Shown: piece after piece, positions 1 to 7,014 of the stretch
Position numbering within the stretch: position 1 is the first letter of the stretch
Layout of the letters: each line of letters begins with the position of its first letter
NCBI RefSeq assembly: GCF_031178445.1
Contig: NZ_JAPSIY010000003.1
Span: forward strand, 124,001-188,000
DNA length: 64,000 nt
Direction: 5' to 3'
Source of the DNA: Microbacterium sp.
GTDB taxonomy: Bacteria > Actinomycetota > Actinomycetes > Actinomycetales > Microbacteriaceae
Translations under genes and position numbers: made by a program
Notes under the pieces: generated by a model
What the model saw: the letters and a program-made list of their open reading frames with translations, nothing else
Databases searched by the model: none
What the model was told of the DNA's origin: nothing

Positions 1-671
1 CGGCCGACCGCGACCTCTACCAGGCGCACCTGGCCGACTGCGCCCTGTGCGTCGCGGCCGTCGCCGAGCTCGCGCCCCTACCCGGTCTGCTGTCACGCGT
101 CTCGCGGGAACGTGCCACATCGCTCCTGGCCGGCTCGGACGACGTCGAAGACGCCGGTCGAGCCGAGATCGCGGGCGAGCCGGATGCGGCACGCCGCGCG
201 GAGATCATCGGCATCGGCGAGGCGCGGGCGCGACGTGCGCGTCGCACGCGTTGGGTGGGGGCGGCAGTCGGCGCTGCGGCTCTGATCGCGGGCGTCGTCC
301 TGGTGCCGAGCTGGCTCGCGCCGGACGAGGCTCCCGCGATCGTCCTGGAGGCGGTCGCCGACGTGCCGCTGTCGGCATCCGTGCGGCTCGACGACGTCGC
401 GTGGGGCACGCGTGTGACCATGACCTGCAGCTACGAGCGCGCCGCCGATGCGCCCGACGGCGGCTGGGAGTACGAACTCGTCGTCATCGCCGATGACGGC
501 ACCGAGACGCCGCTGTCCACGTGGCGGGCACTTCCCGAGCGCACCGCCGAGATCACCGCGGGAACTGCGCTGCACTCCGCTGACATCGCTGCTGTCGAGG
601 TGCGCTCGGCGAAGACGGGTGCTGTGCTGATGAGCACGGCGCCCCAGGCGCCAGGGGACGACTCGCCGTAA
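1..671 (+). CDS. anti-sigma factor, RskA/zinc-finger type (5' end outside window)
   Basis: Reading frame 3 is open from the first bases and ends at TAA 669-671. The first visible residues contain a His-x3-Cys-x2-Cys motif (HLADCALC), the zinc-binding signature of anti-sigma factor (ZAS/RskA) N-domains. One hydrophobic segment follows (about bases 255-320, translated GAAVGAAALIAGVVLVPSWL), then a roughly 110-residue extracytoplasmic domain like RskA C-terminal domains. Family knowledge: such proteins hold an ECF sigma factor at the membrane until regulated proteolysis. The partner sigma gene should lie just upstream, outside the window, and the lipoprotein gene 78 bases downstream fits a typical ECF-sigma/anti-sigma/secreted-protein locus. 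The start codon is not visible. The partner sigma factor is unknown. Confidence 0.75.
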   Translation, partial: ADRDLYQAHLADCALCVAAVAELAPLPGLLSRVSRERATSLLAGSDDVEDAGRAEIAGEPDAARRAEIIGIGEARARRARRTRWVGAAVGAAALIAGVVLVPSWLAPDEAPAIVLEAVADVPLSASVRLDDVAWGTRVTMTCSYERAADAPDGGWEYELVVIADDGTETPLSTWRALPERTAEITAGTALHSADIAAVEVRSAKTGAVLMSTAPQAPGDDSP

Positions 672-749
672 CGGATCCCGTTGAACCGCGCTGGTGCGCA
701 TCTCGTGTTCCCGCTGACGGGACGTCCGTCCCAGGACAGGAGACACGCC

Positions 750-1274
750 ATGAAGACCAGGATCAGTTCTGCGTTCGCCGCCGCGATGTTCGTCGTCGCA
801 CTCGGACTCACGGCCTGCTCGTCACCGGCGGGGGATGACGGCGGATCCCAGCCACCGCCCGCCGACTCCGGTTACGGCGCACCGTCCGAGTCCGAGGAGA
901 CCGCGCCGGGTGGGGAGGGCTCGGCGGCGCTCACCACGGCGGACTCGTCGCTCGGAGAGATCGTCGTCGACGGCGAGGGAATGACCGTGTACATGTTCGA
1001 CAGTGACACCCAGAACGCGGGAGCGAGCACGTGCGAAGGGCAGTGCGCCGAGAACTGGCCGGCTGTGACGGTCGAGGGCGACGCTCCTGAGCTCGACGGG
1101 GTGACCGGTGAGGTCGGCACGATCACCGGTGTCGACGGCGCCACCCAGGTGACTCTGAACGGGTGGCCGTTGTACTACTTCGCCGGAGACTCCGCCCCTG
1201 GCGACGTGAAGGGTCAGGGCGTGAACGACGTCTGGTGGGTGCTGTCGCCCGCTGGCGAGCGGATGGCCGAGTAG
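750..1274 (+). CDS. secreted lipoprotein with YxFxxD repeats (COG4315 type)
   Basis: A 174-residue protein with a Lys/Arg N-region, a hydrophobic core and a lipobox LTAC with Cys23 as the lipidation site, followed by a Gly/Ser/Pro/Glu-rich linker (about 24-70). The globular part has the paired motifs YMFDSD and YYFAGD and the CxxxCxxxW block (CEGQCAENW). These mark the PF03640/COG4315 'Yx(FWY)xxD' lipoprotein family of unknown biochemical role; a redox or metal role is often guessed from the Cys and His context but is not established. The start is ATG 750, preceded by an AGGAG at 739-743. It lies downstream of the anti-sigma gene and is probably part of, or regulated by, the same ECF system. 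A strong terminator follows at 1308-1340. Confidence 0.8.
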   Translation: MKTRISSAFAAAMFVVALGLTACSSPAGDDGGSQPPPADSGYGAPSESEETAPGGEGSAALTTADSSLGEIVVDGEGMTVYMFDSDTQNAGASTCEGQCAENWPAVTVEGDAPELDGVTGEVGTITGVDGATQVTLNGWPLYYFAGDSAPGDVKGQGVNDVWWVLSPAGERMAE

Positions 1275-1307
1275 TCGGCGTTTCTCATCGCCGCCCCGCC
1301 GACGACG

Positions 1308-1340
1308 AGGCCGTCGTGCTCCATCGGAGCACGACGGCCT
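1308..1340. terminator. bidirectional hairpin terminator
   Basis: A perfect 15-bp inverted repeat (AGGCCGTCGTGCTCC / GGAGCACGACGGCCT) with a 3-base loop. It sits between the convergent lipoprotein and HesB-like genes. There is no long T tract, as usual in GC-rich actinobacteria. Confidence 0.8.
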
Positions 1341-1360
1341 GGGACGTTGTCAGAGCAGTG

Positions 1361-1651
1361 TCAGGCGGCCTGGGGGAGCAGCGTGAACGACACCGCGCCC
1401 TGCTCGTCGACTGCCGCGTCGAGGACCTTGTCGGCCAGTGCGTCGGCGGCCGCCTCCTCGAGGAAGACGTGCAGCGCGTCGTCACCGACGACGGCGTCAC
1501 CCGGTTCGGGCATCGGCGCCACCGTCACCGCGAAGCGCGGCTCGTCGGCGGTGCCCGAGGAATGGATGCGCAGACCCGCGTCGGGCGTCGTGCTCTGCTG
1601 GGCGACGATGGTCGCCGCGATCGTGTTTGCGTTCTCGGTCAGGGTGAGCAT
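1361..1651 (-). CDS. A-type iron-sulfur carrier-like (HesB/IscA fold) protein lacking cysteines
   Basis: A 96-residue protein whose pattern (MLTLTENANTIAATIV at the N-terminus, then GLRI, PEPGDAVV, VFLEEAAADALADKVLD and a final GAVSFTLL) resembles the HesB/IscA beta-sheet core. It contains no cysteine, so it cannot bind an Fe-S cluster through the three Cys residues used by IscA/ErpA. Comparable cysteine-free relatives in actinobacteria are usually labelled Fe-S cluster assembly protein by homology only, so the function is open. The start ATG 1651 is backed by the strong ribosome site GGAAGGAGAG a few bases upstream. A longer in-frame extension to 1717 is not supported. It is a stand-alone gene facing the lipoprotein gene. 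Confidence 0.65.
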   Translation of the reverse strand: MLTLTENANTIAATIVAQQSTTPDAGLRIHSSGTADEPRFAVTVAPMPEPGDAVVGDDALHVFLEEAAADALADKVLDAAVDEQGAVSFTLLPQAA

Positions 1652-1777
1652 GTCGCTCTCCTTCCGGTTAGCGGACACCGCACCGGACGGCGCGATGTCC
1701 GGGCCACGATTCCTCACCTGCCGTCGTCATTCAACCTGAGGACGGCGACTCGGAGGCCTTTCACACGTTCGCGGCCG

Positions 1778-2293
1778 TCATCGGTCTCTCCGGTCGCGCG
1801 GTCCGGCCTCGGAGCTGCGCTCGCGTCGTACCAAACCCAGAGGCAGTGCGACCCAGAGCACGAGCACGAAGACGAGACCGACGGCGCCCGCGATGAAGGC
1901 CGCCGTGCGGCTCACGGCGATGTCGAGGATGAAGATCGTCACGCCGACCGTCACCGCGCCGATCACGACGAGGTTCGCCTTGACGAGGCGGTCGGCGACC
2001 TTCACGAGCTCGGGTTTCATGCGACGGGCGAACAGGAAGCGGTGCAGGCCGACCGGAGCCAGGGCCAGCACCGTCGCAGCAGCGGCGAGCAGCACGAGCG
2101 CGACGTAGAGCGTGCGCTGCAGTCCGTCGAGATCGGTGAACAGCGGCTGGAAGGCGACGGCCAGAAGGAACCCGGTGAGGATCTGCGTACCCGTCTGCAT
2201 CACCCGCAGCTCCTGCATCAGGTCCTCCCAGTTGCGGTCGGCGCGCTCCGAGGGCGTCTCGTCACGGCCGTCGTGCTGCGCATCTGCGGCCAT
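1778..2293 (-). CDS. DUF6328-type four-helix membrane protein
   Basis: 171 residues with an acidic soluble N-terminus (MAADAQHDGRDETPSERAD), then about four hydrophobic segments starting near GTQILTGFLLAVAFQPLF and ending with AAFIAGAVGLVFVLVLWVAL, then a charged tail. The motif RNWEDLMQELRVMQTGTQ before the first helix is typical of the actinobacterial DUF6328 family, of unknown function. The start ATG 2293 has only a weak ribosome site. It overlaps by one base the TGA of a 12-codon mini-ORF whose ATG sits 6 bases after a TACCGT -10 element, so translation may depend on coupling. A longer frame to 2425 would read through that promoter and is rejected. Confidence 0.65.
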   Translation of the reverse strand: MAADAQHDGRDETPSERADRNWEDLMQELRVMQTGTQILTGFLLAVAFQPLFTDLDGLQRTLYVALVLLAAAATVLALAPVGLHRFLFARRMKPELVKVADRLVKANLVVIGAVTVGVTIFILDIAVSRTAAFIAGAVGLVFVLVLWVALPLGLVRRERSSEAGPRDRRDR

Positions 2294-2331
2294 CAGCGGA
2301 CCGTCCCTGTCGTCGATGGATCGATGGTCAT
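2293..2331 (-). CDS. leaderless 12-codon mini-ORF upstream of the DUF6328 gene
   Basis: ATG 2331 opens a 12-codon frame (MTIDPSTTGTVR) that stops at TGA 2295-2293. That stop shares its A with the ATG of the DUF6328 gene (TGATG). The ATG lies exactly 6 bases after TACCGT (2338-2343), the spacing expected for a leaderless mRNA. I infer that ribosomes load on the mini-ORF and re-initiate on the main gene. It could be chance, but the same architecture occurs upstream of oppA in this window. Confidence 0.4.
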   Translation of the reverse strand: MTIDPSTTGTVR

Positions 2332-2337
2332 GATCGG

Positions 2338-2343
2338 ACGGTA
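2338..2343 (-). promoter_or_regulatory. -10 element TACCGT, 6 bases before the mini-ORF ATG
   Basis: TAnnnT -10 hexamer with N6 spacing to ATG 2331, matching the leaderless promoters elsewhere in the window. I see no convincing -35 element. Confidence 0.5.
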
Positions 2344-2400
2344 CCTCACGCGCCGCTCGGACGGGAAGCTCGGCTCGGCGCCAGATCCCGGCAGAAGGCG

Positions 2401-2406
2401 TAGCAT
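2401..2406 (+). promoter_or_regulatory. leaderless promoter -10 TAGCAT
   Basis: TAGCAT followed by six bases and ATG 2413; transcription should begin at or next to the start codon. Confidence 0.55.
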
Positions 2407-2412
2407 CGGAGC

Positions 2413-2571
2413 ATGACCGATTCACGGACCCGGCATGTCGAGCGGCCGCTCGCGCCGGCGCCAGGGCTTCAGCTGATCGGGACGGATGCCGATGCCGGGC
2501 TCTGCGTCGACGGCATCTGTGTGCTGCCGGGTCAGCAGGGTGCGATGACGCCCGTCGAGAAGACGGACTGA
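2413..2571 (+). CDS. small unknown protein, 52 residues
   Basis: A 52-codon frame with strong G/C third positions, translated MTDSRTRHVERPL... ending MTPVEKTD. The middle part contains a CVDGIC motif (two Cys four residues apart) between acidic and hydrophobic residues. There is no signal peptide or membrane segment. The ATG sits 6 bases after TAGCAT (2401-2406), so it is likely leaderless, and a solid terminator follows at 2580-2610. Promoter, codon use and terminator together argue for a real gene. I do not recognise the family. The Cys pair could bind metal or form a disulfide, but this is speculation. Confidence 0.6.
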   Translation: MTDSRTRHVERPLAPAPGLQLIGTDADAGLCVDGICVLPGQQGAMTPVEKTD

Positions 2572-2579
2572 CGCGCCGG

Positions 2580-2610
2580 AGGGCGCTCCGCGCCGAAGCG
2601 GGAGCGCCCT
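2580..2610. terminator. hairpin terminator between small gene and MFS gene
   Basis: Inverted repeat AGGGCGCTCC / GGAGCGCCCT, with the stem continuing as CGC/GCG around a CGAA tetraloop after a one-base bulge. It serves the convergent small ORF and MFS gene. Confidence 0.7.
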
Positions 2611-2617
2611 GCGTGCG

Positions 2618-4093
2618 TCAGTGGCCGGCGTGGGCGGGCGCTTCTGCGCCGTCGTCCTCCGGCTTGCGGATCAGGAAGGCGCCGACGATCGTGAGGGTTG
2701 CGATGACGGCACCGATCGCCACGGCGACGCGGGTGGCCGCGGCAACGGCCGTCGGCTCGCCGGTGCCGCCGCCGGCCGCGGCGACCGCGGTGAACGCGGC
2801 CATCATCACGGCGATCCCCGCTGCACCCGCGACCTGCTGGATCGTGCCGATCATGGCGCTGCCGTACGAGTAGAACTTCGGCTTGAGCGAGGCGAGCGAC
2901 GCGGTGAACAGCGGTGTGAACGACAGGGCGAGTCCGACGGAGAGAAGCGTCTGCGTCACGAGCACCAGCCACACGGAGGTGTCGACGGTGAGAGTGGTGT
3001 ACATCCAGAGCATCGCGGCGGCCAGGATCGATCCCGGTATCAGGAGGACCTTGGTGCCGCGCTTGTCGTAGATCCGGCCGATCACGGGTCCGAGCAGCCC
3101 CATCGCGAGCGCGCCGGGGAGCACGACGAGACCGGCGTTCACGGTCGGCAGCAGCAGGGCGTCCTGCAGGAACAGCGGGATGACGGTGATGCTGCCGAAG
3201 AACGCGAGCGAGAGCAGGAACATCTGCGCCATCGACAGCGAGAAGTCCCTCGACGCGAAGATGCGCAGGTCGAGCAGCGCGTCGTCCTTCTTCTGCAGTA
3301 CCACCTGACGCCACAGGAACACGGCCAGCCCCACCACGCCGACCACGAGGGCGATCGCCAGCGGAGCCCAGCTCTGACCCTGCCCGAGGCCGCCCACCTG
3401 GCTGAGGCCGAAGACCAGACCGCCGAAGCCGAACGCCGACAGGATGATCGAGAGCACGTCGATCGGGGCATGCGTGGTCTCGCCCACGTTCGTGAGCCAG
3501 CGCCATCCGATGAACATCGCCGCCAGAGCGATCGGCAGCACGACCACGAAGATCGAGCGCCAGCCGAACGTGTCGAGCAGGAAGCCCGACATGGTGGGGC
3601 CGATCGCGGGTGCCAGCGACATCACGACGCTGACGCGGCCCATCATGCGGCCACGCGAGGCCGGAGGAACCAGGTTCATCAGCGTCGTCATCAGCAGCGG
3701 CATCATGATGGCGGTGCCGGAGGCCTGCACGATACGGGCCACCAGCAGCATCGGGAACCCCGTGGCGACGGCCGCGACCAGCGTGCCGGCGGAGAAGAGC
3801 GTCAGCGCACCGAGGAACATCTGCCTCGTCGTGAAACGCCGCAGAAGGAAGCCGGTGGTGGGGATCACGACGGCCATGGTGAGCATGAAGGCACTGGTGA
3901 CCCACTGCGCGGCGATCGGTGTGATGCCGAGATCGGTGATGAGGTGCGGGATCGCCATGCCCATCGTCGTCTCGTTGAGGATCGCCACGAAGGCGGCGGC
4001 CAGCAGCACCCAGATCACGGCCATGTCCTTGCGAGCGATGTCGCCGGACGCGGTGGCCTGCACGGGGGAGGGGCCGGTGTGGACGGCAGACAT
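2618..4093 (-). CDS. MFS multidrug exporter, DHA2 (EmrB/QacA) family
   Basis: 491 residues, highly hydrophobic, with about 14 predicted membrane helices as expected of the DHA2 drug:proton antiporters. Helix 1 carries FVAILNETTMGMAIPHL, the DHA2 motif for LN.T..n.alP. A motif-C-like stretch MSLAPAIGPTMSGFLL follows in helix 5, and the A-type loop is RRFTTRQMFLG. The start ATG 4093 is chosen for the clear ribosome site GAGGAGA; upstream in-frame codons lack one. Its likely promoter has a TACGCT -10 (4150-4155) buried in a GTTAC-AGC-GTAAC palindrome, suggesting repression by a TetR-type regulator not encoded here. It is divergent from an ABC exporter. The substrate cannot be told. Confidence 0.85.
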   Translation of the reverse strand: MSAVHTGPSPVQATASGDIARKDMAVIWVLLAAAFVAILNETTMGMAIPHLITDLGITPIAAQWVTSAFMLTMAVVIPTTGFLLRRFTTRQMFLGALTLFSAGTLVAAVATGFPMLLVARIVQASGTAIMMPLLMTTLMNLVPPASRGRMMGRVSVVMSLAPAIGPTMSGFLLDTFGWRSIFVVVLPIALAAMFIGWRWLTNVGETTHAPIDVLSIILSAFGFGGLVFGLSQVGGLGQGQSWAPLAIALVVGVVGLAVFLWRQVVLQKKDDALLDLRIFASRDFSLSMAQMFLLSLAFFGSITVIPLFLQDALLLPTVNAGLVVLPGALAMGLLGPVIGRIYDKRGTKVLLIPGSILAAAMLWMYTTLTVDTSVWLVLVTQTLLSVGLALSFTPLFTASLASLKPKFYSYGSAMIGTIQQVAGAAGIAVMMAAFTAVAAAGGGTGEPTAVAAATRVAVAIGAVIATLTIVGAFLIRKPEDDGAEAPAHAGH

Positions 4094-4144
4094 GGTTCTC
4101 CTCGAAGGGTCGTGCGGGAAGTCTCGCGAATGCGACGGAACAGC

Positions 4145-4157
4145 GTTACAGCGTAAC
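4145..4157. promoter_or_regulatory. palindromic operator candidate over the MFS promoter
   Basis: Perfect inverted repeat GTTAC-AGC-GTAAC. Its right arm overlaps TACGCT on the minus strand (4155-4150), the best -10 for the MFS gene. This is the usual layout of a drug-responsive TetR/MarR repressor site. The regulator is unknown. Confidence 0.45.
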
Positions 4158-4214
4158 CGGTGCCGTCGACATCGCATTCCCCTTCTGCCAAGATCCGCTG
4201 TCGGCGGATCGCAC

Positions 4215-4220
4215 TAGCCT
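4215..4220 (+). promoter_or_regulatory. leaderless promoter -10 TAGCCT
   Basis: TAGCCT, six bases, then ATG 4227 of the ABC exporter. Confidence 0.55.
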
Positions 4221-4226
4221 GAGGGG

Positions 4227-6110
4227 ATGAGCATGGGTGGTGGAGGGCGCGGCGGATTCCGCGGCGTCGACGAACAGGCTCAGCGGCGTCTCAACGCCGA
4301 GGCGCCCGAAGTCGAGGGGCTGGGCAGACGCGTCGTCGCCCTCTTCATCCCCTATCGCGGGCGACTCGTCGTCACGGCCCTGCTGGTCGTGCTCGGCGCT
4401 GGGCTCGCCGTCATCCCACCCCTGCTGGTGCAGCGCGTCTTCGACCACGCTCTGTTCCCCCTGGACGGCGGCGCACCCGATCTGAGCCTGCTCACGCTGC
4501 TGGTCGGCCTGATGATCGGCCTCTTCCTGCTCTCGGCCGTGGTCGGCGTCGTGCAGACGTGGCTCACCTCCACGGTGGGTAACGAGGTGACCGGCGACCT
4601 GCGGGTTCGGCTGTTCGAGCATCTGCAGGCGATGGAACTCGGATTCTTCACCCGCACCAAGACCGGGGTGATCCAGTCGCGGCTGCAGAACGATGTCGGC
4701 GGCGTCTCAGGGGTGCTCACGAACACCGTCACCAGCATCCTCGGCAACAGCGTCACCGTGGTCGCATCGCTCGTGGCGATGGTGCTCATCGACGTGCGCC
4801 TGACGCTGATCGCCGTGGTCATGATGCCGGTCCTGGTGCTGATTCAGCGCCGCGTCGGTCAGGTCCGCGCGCGGATCGCCGGCGAGACGCAGGAGTCCCT
4901 GTCGGAGTTGACCAGCATCACGCAGGAGACCCTGAGCGTCTCGGGCATCCTGCTGTCGAAGTCGTTCAACAGGCAGCGGACCGAGTCCGTGCGCTATCAG
5001 GCGGAGAACCGCAATCAGGTGCGGCTCCAGGTGCGCAGGGCCATGAGCGGTCAGGGGTTCTTCGCCGTGGTGCAGGTGCTGATGGCGAGCGTGCCGGCGG
5101 TGATCTATCTCGTCGCCGGCCTGTTCATCACCGGCGGCTCGGAGACGATCACGGCCGGAGCCGTCGTGGCGTTCACGACGGTGCAGGCCCGGCTGCTGAT
5201 GCCGCTGATGGGTCTGATGCGCGTGGCACTCGACCTGCAGACGTCACGCGCGTTGTTCGCCCGCATCTTCGAATACCTCGATCTGGTGCCCCAGATCAGC
5301 GACCGGGCCGACGCGAGACGCGTGACGGACGCTCCAGGGCCACGCGGCCGGGTCGAGTTCCAGGACGTCGTGTTCCGCTATCCGGATGCCGCGCCCGACA
5401 CGAGGCCGACACTGGACGGCGTCTCCTTCACGGCCGAGCCGGGGAGCCACGTCGCATTCGTCGGGCCGTCCGGCGCGGGCAAGACTACCATCCTGTACCT
5501 CGCGCCCCGGCTGTACGAGGCGAGCAGCGGGCGGGTGCTGTTCGCGGGAGCCGACGTGCGCACGCTGAGCCAGGAATCCATCGTCGACGACATCGGCATC
5601 GTGTCGCAGGAGACGTATCTGTTCCACGCCACCATCCGCGAGAACCTGCGATACGCCAAACCCGATGCCACTGATGCCGAGCTCGAAGCAGCTTGCAGGG
5701 CGGCGAACATCCACCATGTCATCGCGGGCTTCGAGAACGGCTATGACACGGTCGTCGGCGAACGCGGCTATCGGCTCTCGGGAGGCGAGAAGCAGCGGAT
5801 AGCGATCGCCCGCGTGCTGCTGAAGGACCCGCCGGTGCTGCTGCTGGACGAGGCGACGTCGGCACTGGACACGGTCTCCGAGCGGGTGGTGCAGGGCGCA
5901 CTGGACGCGGCGGCGCGAGGGCGCACGACCTTGTCCGTGGCGCACCGACTGTCGACCGTGGTCGGCGCCGACATCATCCACGTGGTCGACGCGGGGCGCA
6001 TCGTCGAGTCGGGCACGCATGCCGAGCTGCTCGCCGCCGACGGTCTCTACGCGGCGCTCGCCGCCGAGCAGCTGGCGGCCGGCCGCGCGATCGAGGAGGC
6101 GTCAGGCTGA
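4227..6110 (+). CDS. ABC exporter half-transporter (membrane domain fused to ATPase)
   Basis: 627 residues. After a Gly-rich, charged N-terminus come six membrane helices (about residues 45-330), then a nucleotide-binding domain with Walker A GPSGAGKTT, signature YRLSGGEKQR, Walker B VLLLDEATSALD and the H-loop SVAHRLSTV. This is the type IV exporter architecture (MsbA/MdlB/BmrA class), which works as a homo- or heterodimer; no second half-transporter is adjacent, so a homodimer is likely. The start ATG 4227 lies six bases after TAGCCT; an in-frame ATG two codons later is an alternative. The substrate is unknown, but pairing with a divergent MFS exporter suggests drug or lipid export. It ends beside a GCCGGT repeat that may act as its terminator. 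Confidence 0.85.
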   Translation: MSMGGGGRGGFRGVDEQAQRRLNAEAPEVEGLGRRVVALFIPYRGRLVVTALLVVLGAGLAVIPPLLVQRVFDHALFPLDGGAPDLSLLTLLVGLMIGLFLLSAVVGVVQTWLTSTVGNEVTGDLRVRLFEHLQAMELGFFTRTKTGVIQSRLQNDVGGVSGVLTNTVTSILGNSVTVVASLVAMVLIDVRLTLIAVVMMPVLVLIQRRVGQVRARIAGETQESLSELTSITQETLSVSGILLSKSFNRQRTESVRYQAENRNQVRLQVRRAMSGQGFFAVVQVLMASVPAVIYLVAGLFITGGSETITAGAVVAFTTVQARLLMPLMGLMRVALDLQTSRALFARIFEYLDLVPQISDRADARRVTDAPGPRGRVEFQDVVFRYPDAAPDTRPTLDGVSFTAEPGSHVAFVGPSGAGKTTILYLAPRLYEASSGRVLFAGADVRTLSQESIVDDIGIVSQETYLFHATIRENLRYAKPDATDAELEAACRAANIHHVIAGFENGYDTVVGERGYRLSGGEKQRIAIARVLLKDPPVLLLDEATSALDTVSERVVQGALDAAARGRTTLSVAHRLSTVVGADIIHVVDAGRIVESGTHAELLAADGLYAALAAEQLAAGRAIEEASG

Positions 6111-6126
6111 TCGGACCCGGCATTAT

Positions 6127-6173
6127 GCCGGTGCCGGTGCCGGTGCCGGTGCCGGTGCCGGTGCCGTGCCGGT
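6127..6173 (+). repeat. GCCGGT hexanucleotide tandem repeat
   Basis: Six perfect GCCGGT copies (6127-6162), then a copy lacking one G, then a final GCCGGT. It lies between the convergent ABC and SDR genes. In the plus-strand RNA, GCCGGU can pair with another GCCGGU copy through four G-C and two G-U pairs, so the array can fold into a hairpin and could terminate the ABC transcript. The minus-strand RNA would have A-C mismatches and should not fold this way. Such arrays vary in length by slippage. Confidence 0.9.
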
Positions 6174-6236
6174 AGAAGGGAACCACGCGCCGAGGCTCGC
6201 GGCGACGCGCAGAGCCGTCGTGAGAGGGTTTGGGGA

Positions 6237-7010
6237 TCAGTGCACGGACAGCCCGCCGTCGACGAAGAGCGAGTGCCCGGTGACGTAGGCGGATCCGGGT
6301 CCAGCGAGAAAGACCGCCGCGGCTGCGAAATCGGCCGGCTCCCCGTTGCGGCCGATCATCGTGCGCGCCGCGAGCTCTGCGACCTTGGCCTTGTCCTCCT
6401 GCAGGCGGGCGTTCAGGGGAGTGAGCACGAAACCCGGCACGAGGGTGTTGCTCGTCACCCCGGTGCCTCCCCATGCCTCGGCTTCGGAGCGCATGAGGGA
6501 CTCGACGGCCCCTTTCGAGACGCCGTAGACGCCACTGGACACGAACGCGCGGTGCGCCTGCTGTGAGCTGATATGGATCAGCCGGCCGTACCCGCGCTCG
6601 GCCATACCCGGTGCGAAGCGCTGACCGAGCAGGAAAGGGGCGAGCGAGTTGACCGTCAGCGTCACATCCCAGTCCTCTTCGGTGATCTCCGCCATCGGGG
6701 GCCGGATGTTGATCCCCACCGAGTTCACGAGGATGTCGGGTTGGCCGAACGGCTCCGTCACCGCGTCGGCGACAGCGCGGATGCCGTCGCGGGTGCTCAG
6801 GTCGCCCGGCACCCCCGCTGCGCGGCATCCCGCCTCGGTCAGTTCTGCGACTGTCTCATCGATACGGTCGGAGCCGCGCGCGACGATGACGGTCGCCGCC
6901 CCCGCGCTGGCGAGGGCGGTGGCGATCGCGCGGCCGATTCCGGATGATCCGCCGGTGACGACGGCGGTGCGGCCCTGCAGGGAGAAGAGCGAATCGAGGT
7001 ATGCGTTCAC
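6237..7010 (-). CDS. short-chain dehydrogenase/reductase (SDR)
   Basis: 257 residues, the classical SDR length. The Rossmann glycine motif TGGSSGIG is at 19-26, the NNAG motif is present as NSVG, the catalytic Ser is in IHISSQQ, and the YGVSK motif supplies Tyr and Lys. The C-terminal VTGHSLFVDGGLSVH is the usual end of the family. The closest look is to gluconate 5-dehydrogenase/3-oxoacyl-ACP-reductase-like SDRs, but the substrate cannot be assigned. Start GTG 7010 lies four bases after the stop of the upstream glycosyltransferase gene, so the two are one operon and possibly act on a shared sugar or lipid. Confidence 0.8.
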   Translation of the reverse strand: MNAYLDSLFSLQGRTAVVTGGSSGIGRAIATALASAGAATVIVARGSDRIDETVAELTEAGCRAAGVPGDLSTRDGIRAVADAVTEPFGQPDILVNSVGINIRPPMAEITEEDWDVTLTVNSLAPFLLGQRFAPGMAERGYGRLIHISSQQAHRAFVSSGVYGVSKGAVESLMRSEAEAWGGTGVTSNTLVPGFVLTPLNARLQEDKAKVAELAARTMIGRNGEPADFAAAAVFLAGPGSAYVTGHSLFVDGGLSVH

Positions 7011-7014
7011 GTGA

